DNA of 64,000 nucleotides from an uncultured Rhizobiaceae group bacterium (GTDB taxonomy: Bacteria; Pseudomonadota; Alphaproteobacteria; Rhizobiales; Rhizobiaceae). Shown in pieces: positions 26,261-33,715 of this stretch. Made by a program: the position numbers and the translations under genes. The notes beneath the pieces were generated by a model. The model had not been told where the DNA came from, did no database searches, and saw nothing but the letters and a program-made list of their open reading frames with translations. Every line of letters starts with the position of its first letter. The first letter of the stretch is position 1. Where the stretch lies: assembly GCA_938010435.1 (NCBI GenBank), contig CALLUS010000002.1, positions 310,001-374,000 of the forward strand, written 5' to 3'.

Positions 26261-27400
26261 ATGTCGATGATGTTGAACGAAGACCAAGAAATGTTGCGCG
26301 AAGCGGCAGCTGGCTTTCTTAAAGAAAACGCACCAGTTTCCGCGTTCAGAGAAATGCGCGACAGCAATTCAACTGAAGGCTTTTCACGCGATCTCTGGTC
26401 AGAAATGGCGCAGATGGGTTGGGTTGGAATTCTGGTGCCTGAAGAATATGGGGGCAGCGCATTTGGCATGGTTGGCGCAGGTTTGATTGCCGAAGAAATG
26501 GGGAAACACCTCACGACATCTCCATTCCTCTCCACATCTGTATTGGCAACAACTGCTTTTGCAAAATTTGGAAGCGAAGCTCAAAAGCAACACCACCTCC
26601 CCAAGATTTCTTCCGGTGAATGCCTATACGCTTTGGCTGTTGATGAAGGTGCCAAGCATGCACCCGCAAAAATTAATCTGAAAGCAGAACGATCAGGCAA
26701 CGGGTTTAAATTGTCGGGTCAAAAAACATTCGTCGCAAACGGCCATGTGGCAGATCACGTCATAGTTGCGGCCCGTACAAGCGGTGAAGCTGGCGACGAG
26801 AACGGCATCACGCTCTTTTTAATGGATGCTAATTCCATGGGTTTGGATAAAACCGCCTCATCCATGGTCGACAATTCTAGTTCTGCGCGTCTGCGGTTGA
26901 GCGATGTGGAAGTGAATGCTGACGCGATCATTGGAGAGATTGACGGTGGTTTTGAACCATTGGAAACTATTTTAAATGCAGGGCGGGCTTGTCTTGCCGC
27001 TGAATTGACCGGTTGCGCCGATCAAGCTTTTAACACAACCGTTGCTTACATCAACGAACGCAAACAATTCGGTGTGCCCGTGGGTTCCTTCCAAGCCTTG
27101 CAACATCGCGCGGCACACCTGCACACCGAAATTGAAATGGCAAAGGCAGTAACCTTAGCTGCGCTTCAAAGCGTCGATGGTGAAGACGAACACGCTTGGC
27201 GCTTAACAGCACTTGCCAAAGCAAAAGTCGGTCAGGTTGCGTTGTTGGCGGCCCAAGAAGGCGTGCAAATGCATGGTGGAATGGGTATGACAGACGCGTT
27301 CGATATCGGCCTCTATTTGAAACGCGTGCGTGTTGCTGGAGAAATGTTTGGCGACGCCTCATGGCATGCCAACCGGATTGCGGAGGCACTTTCGTTTTAG
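26261..27400 (+). CDS. Acyl-CoA dehydrogenase, second of a tandem pair
   Basis: 379 residues, same fold as the preceding gene but clearly different in sequence. It has LVPEEYGGSAFG near residue 70, a weak version of the usual middle FAD-binding block (the region is AVDEGAKHAPAKINL instead of the xEPxAGSD type), and the C-terminal QMHGGMGMTDAFDIGLYLKR. The first member has the middle block intact but lacks the HGG motif. This complementary loss fits a heteromeric enzyme. It is the last gene of the operon. No terminator-like hairpin is seen before the next start. Confidence 0.88.
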   Translation: MSMMLNEDQEMLREAAAGFLKENAPVSAFREMRDSNSTEGFSRDLWSEMAQMGWVGILVPEEYGGSAFGMVGAGLIAEEMGKHLTTSPFLSTSVLATTAFAKFGSEAQKQHHLPKISSGECLYALAVDEGAKHAPAKINLKAERSGNGFKLSGQKTFVANGHVADHVIVAARTSGEAGDENGITLFLMDANSMGLDKTASSMVDNSSSARLRLSDVEVNADAIIGEIDGGFEPLETILNAGRACLAAELTGCADQAFNTTVAYINERKQFGVPVGSFQALQHRAAHLHTEIEMAKAVTLAALQSVDGEDEHAWRLTALAKAKVGQVALLAAQEGVQMHGGMGMTDAFDIGLYLKRVRVAGEMFGDASWHANRIAEALSF

Positions 27401-27503
27401 CGATTGTGCTGAACTCTTTTCACTGTCGCGTGATATAGGGTAGAAAATCCACCTCATTCTGCAACATAAGAGCAAGAGAATGTCTCAACGAAAGTCCTAA
27501 ATT

Positions 27504-28211
27504 GTGTCAGAGCAAACTGTCGAGAGCGAACCAACCAAACGAACACCTTGGGTCAAAATCATTATTGGCCTTGCAGCGCTTGCGGCCCTGTTGATTGGTT
27601 TCAGGTTTCTCCCGCTTCAAGAATGGATTACGAGTTTTCAAAACTACGTCAATGATTTGGGTGTATTGGGCTGGTTTATTTTTATTATCGTCTATGCGCT
27701 CACAGTTTTCGTTTTGGTGCCAGGATCTTTCCTCACATTGGCCGCGGGCGTGGTGTGGGGTTTATGGGGTTTTCCCATTGTGATCGCTGGCGCCATTATT
27801 GGCTCTACGATTTCTTTCCTCGCTGCGCGGTTTTGGTTTTTCGAGCGGGTTCAAGCTAAAGTGCAGGAATATCCGAAATTCAAAGCGGTTAATGATGCCA
27901 TTGGAGAAGAAGGTTGGAAGGTCGTCGGCTTGTTGCGACTTTCGCCCGCCCTTCCCTTTTCTCTACAAAACTGGTTTTTGGGCGTGACGCCTGTTGGGTT
28001 TTGGCCATCCCAAGTCGCAACATTTTTTGGTATCATGCCCGGTACACTGCTATACGTCTGGATTGGCAGCCTTGGCGGTCAGGCAGCAGGCGACGGAATG
28101 AGCACAGCAAAATGGGTTGTGGGCGGCCTTGGCTTATTAGCAACCTTGGTGGTCACTGTGATTGTGACCAAAAAAGCTCAGCAAAAACTCAAAGAGCTCA
28201 GTGTCGATTAA
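27504..28211 (+). CDS. TVP38/TMEM64 (VTT domain) family membrane protein
   Basis: Inner-membrane protein of 235 residues. The VTT/SNARE-associated Golgi domain signature FVLVPGSFLTLAAGVVWG is at about 70-90, followed by GAIIGSTISFLAARF and the later RLSPALPFSLQNWFLG and FGIMPGTLLYVWIG blocks. Members are related to DedA and are thought to scramble or move lipids. Start is GTG at 27504. Six codons further up in the same frame there is an ATG (27480) behind AAGAG, but a TAA at 27498 separates the two, so the ATG can only give a seven-residue-or-shorter peptide. Function in this organism is unknown. Confidence 0.85.
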   Translation: MSEQTVESEPTKRTPWVKIIIGLAALAALLIGFRFLPLQEWITSFQNYVNDLGVLGWFIFIIVYALTVFVLVPGSFLTLAAGVVWGLWGFPIVIAGAIIGSTISFLAARFWFFERVQAKVQEYPKFKAVNDAIGEEGWKVVGLLRLSPALPFSLQNWFLGVTPVGFWPSQVATFFGIMPGTLLYVWIGSLGGQAAGDGMSTAKWVVGGLGLLATLVVTVIVTKKAQQKLKELSVD

Positions 28212-28260
28212 TTGATTTAGCTTAAACACCTTCGCGGACTCACGAATATATCGCTCGGGC

Positions 28261-28289
28261 TTGACAGCAATGAACTTTGTTCATATTTA
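28261..28289 (+). promoter_or_regulatory. Sigma-70-like promoter of the DUF2157 gene
   Basis: A perfect -35 hexamer TTGACA (28261-28266) is followed after 17 bases by TATTTA (28284-28289), four of six matches to the -10 consensus. A 23-bp palindrome begins inside the -10 element. The start codon chosen for the next gene is 33 bases beyond. Confidence 0.6.
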
Positions 28290-28308
28290 TTGAACGCCGT
28301 TCAATAAA
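28286..28308. promoter_or_regulatory. 23-bp perfect palindrome overlapping a promoter
   Basis: Arms of 11 bp (TTTATTGAACG and its complement) flank one central base. The core TTGAACGCCGTTCAA is of the kind bound by TetR-family repressors. It covers the -10 element and the expected transcription start, so binding should block the promoter. It ends 14 bases before the GTG start of the DUF2157 gene. No repressor gene is adjacent. The symmetry is certain; the bound protein is inferred. Confidence 0.7.
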
Positions 28309-28321
28309 ACAGGTATATATT

Positions 28322-29335
28322 GTGACAGATTTAGGGTTGGTATCGTTGGACCTCGATAAACTGGTGCGTGAAGGCGCTCTTTCACATAATGAAGCAAAGC
28401 GGCTAACCAGTTATGCGGAAGCACCACGCGCTGCCGGCTTTCTTATCAGCGTGCTCTATATCATTGGCGCTATCGCCGCAGCAGCAGGCGTCGTGCTTTT
28501 GAAACCTGCTGCAACGACTGGTCTGGTTATTGCAATGATTTGTTTGGTTGTGGGCCAGTTCATACGTTTCAAACGTCTGGTTCATCTGGATATTCTCGCA
28601 CTCGCCTTGGGCATTGGTGCTACAGCAGGTCTTATAGGATGGTTTGTCCTTGAGTTCGAAGACACTCTGTCCGGTATCGTGATCAATAGTTTCGCGACCG
28701 GGGTCACATTGGCAATGGCAGTGTTGTTTAGATCGCGCTTCTTAGCTGCATTTGTACCACTTGGAATTGGTACAATTATCGGATCTGGTGGCGCTTATTG
28801 GCATGCATCCTATGGAATTTTTGTACAGGAAGCGACTATTACGATTGCATTGTTTACACCACTTGCTGCGCTGCTGTGGTGGTTTGGACGCAAAGTTCTG
28901 CATGCAGATTGGTCGCCTATGGCAATTGTTGCCGCCCGTATGGGTTTCATTATTTCCAATTTCGGATTTTGGGTCGGTTCACTGTGGGGTGACCGTATCG
29001 GAGAGTTTCTTTTCGGCCCGAGCAAAGAACTACGTCGGGAAAACTACAGAGCATGGAATGAGGCACGAAATGCATTTCGTGAAACGTTACCCTACATCCA
29101 CGAACACGTATTTGCCATTGGCTGGGCCGCGTTTTCTATCGCCGCAATTGCGATTGGCCGTCGCATTGGAAACCGCTTTCTTGAAATTACAGGCGTTGTC
29201 TTCCTCGCCATTAACGCCTTTACCCAATATTTTGAGTTCTTCGAAGACGAACCTTGGGCTTTAATTTTTGGCGGCATTGCACTTGTTGCTATCGCGTTGG
29301 CCTTGGTGCGTTGGCAAGTGCAAACGGAAAAGTGA
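28322..29335 (+). CDS. DUF2157 family membrane protein
   Basis: Membrane protein of about 338 residues. A soluble N-terminal segment (1-45: LDLDKLVREGALSHNEAKRL) matches the helical start of DUF2157 proteins and is followed by about nine to ten hydrophobic segments, with a hydrophilic loop near the middle (PSKELRRENYRAWNEARNAF). The open frame reaches a TTG at 28277, but this lies within the promoter; GTG 28322 with AGG upstream is preferred. Family function is unknown. The promoter is covered by a palindromic operator, so the gene is probably switched by a specific repressor. Convergent with the CaiD-like gene. Confidence 0.75.
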   Translation: MTDLGLVSLDLDKLVREGALSHNEAKRLTSYAEAPRAAGFLISVLYIIGAIAAAAGVVLLKPAATTGLVIAMICLVVGQFIRFKRLVHLDILALALGIGATAGLIGWFVLEFEDTLSGIVINSFATGVTLAMAVLFRSRFLAAFVPLGIGTIIGSGGAYWHASYGIFVQEATITIALFTPLAALLWWFGRKVLHADWSPMAIVAARMGFIISNFGFWVGSLWGDRIGEFLFGPSKELRRENYRAWNEARNAFRETLPYIHEHVFAIGWAAFSIAAIAIGRRIGNRFLEITGVVFLAINAFTQYFEFFEDEPWALIFGGIALVAIALALVRWQVQTEK

Positions 29336-29347
29336 AGACAGTCAAAC

Positions 29348-30148
29348 TTACTTCCCTTTCCAAACAGGGTCACGCTTTTCGGCGAAAGCATTGAAGCCTT
29401 CCATCATGTCTTTGCTGCCGTACAATTTGTCCACTGTTGGCAATTGTCGAGTGGTGATGCGGTTCAATGAGTCCTGGAATTTAGAATCTTCTGCATCGCG
29501 GACCACTTCTTTGATTGCCGCATAGACAAGTGGTGGTCCACTTTCCAATAACTCTGCCATTGCCCAGGCCTCTTCCATGAGTTTATCGGCAGGATAAATA
29601 TGATTTACCATGCCCCACTTATGCGCCTCTTCCACGTCAACCCAACGGCCCGTCAAAAGCATTTCCATGGCGATATGATAAGGAATTCGCTTAGGTAATT
29701 TGATGGACGCCGCGTCCGCCACTGTTCCAGAGCGGATTTCGGGCAAAGCAAATGTTGCATGGTCAGCTGCTAAAATAATGTCGCACGACAATGCTATCTC
29801 TAGCCCGCCACCACAACAAATTCCATTGACCGCGCAGATAACCGGCTTGTTCATACCGCGCAGTTCTTGTAAACCGCCAAATCCACCGACACCGTAGTCA
29901 CCATCAACAGCATCACCTTCAGCACCATCGCTGTTGGACGCTGCTTTCAAATCCCATCCCGGGCAAAAAAATTTCTCGCTAGTCGCCGTTAAAATCGCCA
30001 CCCGCATTTCAGGGTCATCACGGAATTCTGCAAATATGTCACCCATAATACGACTTGTTGCGAGATCGATTGCATTGGCTTTTGGACGGTCAATCGTGAT
30101 TTCAAGAATACCACCCACTTTGCGTGTTTTAATGGGGCTGTCAGTCAT
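29348..30148 (-). CDS. caiD: CaiD-like enoyl-CoA hydratase (carnitinyl-CoA dehydratase family)
   Basis: Crotonase-fold enzyme of 266 residues that most resembles carnitinyl-CoA dehydratase. Shared CaiD features: GILEITIDRPKANAID near the start, FCPGWDLKAA as CoA-binding loop, GGGLEIALSCD, the glutamate in FALPEIRSG, TGRWVDVEEAHKWGMVN, and the C-terminal FAEKRDPVWKGK, which is nearly identical to the end of E. coli CaiD. Expected reaction: crotonobetainyl-CoA plus water to and from L-carnitinyl-CoA. It overlaps the acyl-CoA synthetase gene by 8 nt and closes the operon with carnitine dehydrogenase upstream, which supports the assignment strongly. Confidence 0.85.
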   Translation of the reverse strand: MTDSPIKTRKVGGILEITIDRPKANAIDLATSRIMGDIFAEFRDDPEMRVAILTATSEKFFCPGWDLKAASNSDGAEGDAVDGDYGVGGFGGLQELRGMNKPVICAVNGICCGGGLEIALSCDIILAADHATFALPEIRSGTVADAASIKLPKRIPYHIAMEMLLTGRWVDVEEAHKWGMVNHIYPADKLMEEAWAMAELLESGPPLVYAAIKEVVRDAEDSKFQDSLNRITTRQLPTVDKLYGSKDMMEGFNAFAEKRDPVWKGK

Positions 30149-32198
30149 GCTGTTTCCTTTTCACAATCAATGCATCCACGGCGACACTGCCGAACTGGGT
30201 GGCAAATAATGGGTTCACGTCAAGTTCTTCTAAAGTATCCGCGTTCGCTGTGGCATAATTCGTGATGCATAAGACGTTTGCAATCAATGCGTCTATATCG
30301 GCGGCATCTGTATCACGATACCCTTCAAGTAATTTGCCAATTTTCAAATCTGCAAGTGCTGAACGAATGTCGGCCTCATCTACGGGCAATAGCAATGTCG
30401 CTGTATCAGCCAGCAATTCTGTTAAAATGCCCCCTGCCCCAATGGTCAACATCAACCCTACAACGGGCTCACGCGTCACGCCCACGATCAGTTCTGCAAG
30501 TGGTTTAGGGGCCATTTCTTCAATCAGAAACTTATCGGATAGGTCTGTCATGCTTTCGATGGCTTGCAGTATGTCTTCGTTGGAATTCAAGTTGAGTTTT
30601 ACTGCACCAAATTCGGACTTGTGAGCGATTCCCAGTGCCTTCACAGCTACAGGAAATTGCAATTCGCAAGTGCTTAAATCGAATTCCCTTCGATCAAAAA
30701 CGAGCAACCTTTTTGGCGTAACAAGCCCAGCCTTCGACAGTTCATTTTTTGAGTCGTATTCGTTGAGCGTTATCGATTCGAAGTCAGCAACACCTTTAAC
30801 TTTCAACAGTGGGGCAGCCTGCTTTTCAGCCCATGCTTCACCTATAAAGACCGCAGCTTCTGTAGCTTTCACCGCCGTATTCAAACCACACAAAGGAGCT
30901 ATACCTTTTGACATTAAGTCTTGGGCAACATCTTCAGGCATAGTCTCAGGCAGGCTAGAAACGACAGCCGCACAGACACCTGTCTGTTTGACTGCAGCAA
31001 CAAAACTGTCCGTTGCACTTTTCCAATCTTCAGGGTCGCATAGGTCGTCACGAGGAAAGTCCATCACCAAAGTTGCCAAATCAAAATTAGGCTCAAGTGC
31101 CACCTCAAACATACGGGTCATAGCTGGCCAATCGCCCCAAATGAATGTGTTGTAATCCAGCGGATTTGCAACGGTGACAATGTTTCCCAATTCTTGTTTC
31201 AGAGCATTCGATTCAGTATTCGAGAACGGTCGATAATTAAGTTTAGTGCTTTCGGTCGCATCGGCCATCAAAGACGCTTCACCGCCTGAACATGATAAGG
31301 ACAAAATGTCAGAACCGTTCATCGGGCCACCCACATGCAGCAGTTTCAGTGTTTCCAGAAACACTTCGATGAACGAGACACGAGCGACACCCAAACGCTC
31401 GAACAATGCGCTGTGCGCTACATCAGAACCAGCGAGAGACGCGGTATGTGTCATTGCCGCAGCTTGTGCTTGGGAAGACTTACCAACTTTCAATGCAACA
31501 ATGGGCTTTCCCAATTTCCTTGCGCGGAACGCCAAAGCCTCAAACGATTTCACATCGTCTAAGCCTTCGATATGAAGTCCAAGAGCCGTCACGCGCTCAT
31601 CTTCCAACAGGCTCAATCCCAGTTGCGACATACCCGTTTGCGCTTGATTGCCAACCGTCATTACACAGGCGATTGGCAGTGCCCGTTTCTGCATCGTCAT
31701 GTTTATGGCGACGTTGGAAGACTGGGTGAGGATCGCCACGCCACGATCAATCGGTTGAACGCCGTGTTGATCCGGCCATAGAGCTACACGTTCGAGCGCA
31801 TTTACATAGCCATAACAATTCGGGCCGATGACCGGCATATCATCAGCCGCCTCAATCAATTGCTTTTGTAGATCGCCAGAACCTTCGTTTTCTAGATCAG
31901 CTTCAGCAAAGCCAGCTGCGTAGCAAACTGCACCACCAGCGCCCATTTTTGCTAATTGCGCTACAACATCGATCGTCAAAATTCGATTGACGGCCACATA
32001 AGCTGCATCGGGTGCATGGGGCAAATCATTGACCGATTTGAAACACACGCGACCACGCATGTTCTCTCGCTTAGGGTGGACACACCAGATTTCACCATCA
32101 AAGCCAAGTTTATCACATTGTTCTACAACGCGGTCGCATTCCTTACCACCAATGACAGCAATGATACGCGGGTTTAGCAGACGGGAAATATCTGTCAT
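30141..32198 (-). CDS. ADP-forming acyl-CoA synthetase, probable betaine/carnitine CoA ligase
   Basis: Single-chain NDP-forming CoA ligase of 685 residues. An N-terminal CoA-binding domain (1-125) is followed by the succinyl-CoA-synthetase-like domain with H251 in THTASLAGSD, the phospho-histidine candidate, and a C-terminal ATP-grasp domain (about 470-685). The order is that of ADP-forming acetyl-CoA synthetases. In the present operon the expected substrates are gamma-butyrobetaine, crotonobetaine or carnitine, replacing the AMP-forming CaiC. Such ligases are reversible and can recover ATP from a CoA thioester. It starts 3 nt after the acyl-CoA dehydrogenase stop and overlaps caiD. The fold is certain; the substrate is inferred from context. 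Confidence 0.82.
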   Translation of the reverse strand: MTDISRLLNPRIIAVIGGKECDRVVEQCDKLGFDGEIWCVHPKRENMRGRVCFKSVNDLPHAPDAAYVAVNRILTIDVVAQLAKMGAGGAVCYAAGFAEADLENEGSGDLQKQLIEAADDMPVIGPNCYGYVNALERVALWPDQHGVQPIDRGVAILTQSSNVAINMTMQKRALPIACVMTVGNQAQTGMSQLGLSLLEDERVTALGLHIEGLDDVKSFEALAFRARKLGKPIVALKVGKSSQAQAAAMTHTASLAGSDVAHSALFERLGVARVSFIEVFLETLKLLHVGGPMNGSDILSLSCSGGEASLMADATESTKLNYRPFSNTESNALKQELGNIVTVANPLDYNTFIWGDWPAMTRMFEVALEPNFDLATLVMDFPRDDLCDPEDWKSATDSFVAAVKQTGVCAAVVSSLPETMPEDVAQDLMSKGIAPLCGLNTAVKATEAAVFIGEAWAEKQAAPLLKVKGVADFESITLNEYDSKNELSKAGLVTPKRLLVFDRREFDLSTCELQFPVAVKALGIAHKSEFGAVKLNLNSNEDILQAIESMTDLSDKFLIEEMAPKPLAELIVGVTREPVVGLMLTIGAGGILTELLADTATLLLPVDEADIRSALADLKIGKLLEGYRDTDAADIDALIANVLCITNYATANADTLEELDVNPLFATQFGSVAVDALIVKRKQHD

Positions 32199-32201
32199 CG
32201 A

Positions 32202-33365
32202 CTATCCGCCAAGCGGACGAAGAAGCGCGCGGGAAATAATGTGCCGCTGAATTTCAGATGTGCCTTCCCAGATGCGTTCAATACGCGCATCGCGCCAAAT
32301 GCGTTCCAGTGGCAATTCCTCCATAAGACCCATGCCACCATGAATTTGAATGGCTTCATCGGCAACCATAGCCAGCACTTCTGACGCTTTGAGTTTTGCC
32401 ATAGCCATGTCGCTGTCAGTGCATGCGCCATCGTCAAACTTACTGCCCGCTTCCCACGTGAGCAGTTCAGCAGCTTTGAGTTCCATCGCCATATCAGCAA
32501 GCTTGAAACTCACGCCTTGAAACTTTCCGATTTGCTGGCCGAATTGTTTGCGCTCTGTGGAGAATTGCACGGCGTGTTGGAAAGCGCGGTCGGCACGACC
32601 AAGGCAAGTGGCTGCAACTTGAAGACGCGTTGCGCCCAGCCAATCATTGGCCACTTCGAACCCTTTGCCCAGTTCACCCAAAATATTTTCAGCTGGAACG
32701 CGGCAATCATCGAACTCCAAAATAGCATTGGTATAACCTCGGTGAGATACATTGTTGTATCCGTCGCGGACTGAGAAACCTTTGGTTCCTTTGTCCACGA
32801 AGAACGCAGTGATTTCTGCCTTGGGTCCGCGTGAAGTTTCCACCTCTCCCGTTTTCATGAAACAGATTGCAAAACCTGCTATATCCGCATGGCTGATGAA
32901 ATGCTTTGTGCCGTTCAACACCCAGTCAGTTCCATCCCGTTTTGCGCTGGCTTTCATGCCGCGCAGATCAGACCCCGCGCCGGGTTCTGTCATGGCGAGA
33001 CAATCCCACGTCTCACCTTTTAGACAAGGCTCTAAGTAACGTTCACGTTGATCTGCATTGCCTGCACACAGGATATTTGATGGGCGCGCAACGCATGTCC
33101 AATGCAAGGCATAATTGGCACGCCCCAGTTCTTTTTCGTAAAGCAGCCAAGTAAGTGTATCGAGGCCTACACCGCCAAACTCTTCAGGAATATTGGCGGC
33201 ATAAAGCCCTGCCTCAATCGCCTTCTTCTGAAGCTCTTTGACGAGATCCATCTCAAGCACACCACTGCGCTCGATCTCTTCCTCGTGAGGATAGAGCTCG
33301 TTTTCCACAAACGCGCGAGTGGTTTCAACTATGAGATTCTGTTCTTCGGAGAGAGAGAAATTCAT
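32202..33365 (-). CDS. Acyl-CoA dehydrogenase, probable gamma-butyrobetainyl-CoA dehydrogenase
   Basis: FAD-dependent dehydrogenase of 387 residues with complete family blocks: NIPEEFGGVGLD near 60, the MTEPGAGSDLRGM flavin/substrate loop, LGATRLQVAA, QIHGGMGLM and ERIWEGTSEIQRHI at the C-terminus. In CaiA-type and related clusters the enzyme interconverts gamma-butyrobetainyl-CoA and crotonobetainyl-CoA. The operon with CaiD and a carnitine dehydrogenase makes the oxidative direction likely. It overlaps the YunG-like gene by 4 nt. The general reaction is safe; the substrate is inferred from neighbours. Confidence 0.85.
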   Translation of the reverse strand: MNFSLSEEQNLIVETTRAFVENELYPHEEEIERSGVLEMDLVKELQKKAIEAGLYAANIPEEFGGVGLDTLTWLLYEKELGRANYALHWTCVARPSNILCAGNADQRERYLEPCLKGETWDCLAMTEPGAGSDLRGMKASAKRDGTDWVLNGTKHFISHADIAGFAICFMKTGEVETSRGPKAEITAFFVDKGTKGFSVRDGYNNVSHRGYTNAILEFDDCRVPAENILGELGKGFEVANDWLGATRLQVAATCLGRADRAFQHAVQFSTERKQFGQQIGKFQGVSFKLADMAMELKAAELLTWEAGSKFDDGACTDSDMAMAKLKASEVLAMVADEAIQIHGGMGLMEELPLERIWRDARIERIWEGTSEIQRHIISRALLRPLGG

Positions 33366-33715
33366 GTGAGGTCACCCAAATTCTCTAACAATGCTTCACG
33401 CAGCGTAGTATATTCCTGTTCAGTGAAGCCGCTGTTTGCTTCTCGTTTGGATGAAGCTACGTTAGCATAGTGAATCGGAACTTCAAATTGATCATCAGTC
33501 AGATCGTACACCGAACCATCTATCTGATTGTAATAGTGATCAGTTTGTTCATTCCACGGTGTCTTAAGAATTTCTCCGCCAAAAATGTCAGCTATAACTG
33601 CCGCGGTAACGTTGCATTGACCTTCAAATGGCCGTTCTTCAGTCCATTGGCGCGCTGTATCCAACGACCAGCTTTTCGCCAATGCGTTTCTCACTTTGGT
33701 TTCATTAAACATCAT
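33362..33715 (-). CDS. Small YunG-like protein of unknown function inside the carnitine operon
   Basis: 117 residues, no signal peptide or membrane segment. The pattern GQCNVTAAVIADIFGGEIL (C34), DHYYNQIDG (H60) and YDLTDDQF (D71) resembles proteins named YunG-like in many bacteria. The order Cys-His-Asp on such a small fold recalls papain-like hydrolases, but that is only a suggestion. The gene overlaps the carnitine dehydrogenase gene by 11 nt and the acyl-CoA dehydrogenase gene by 4 nt, so it is fully embedded in the operon. Two neighbouring ATGs (33715, 33712) could start it. I do not know its function; a CoA-thioester hydrolase role is one idea to test. Confidence 0.65.
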   Translation of the reverse strand: MMFNETKVRNALAKSWSLDTARQWTEERPFEGQCNVTAAVIADIFGGEILKTPWNEQTDHYYNQIDGSVYDLTDDQFEVPIHYANVASSKREANSGFTEQEYTTLREALLENLGDLT

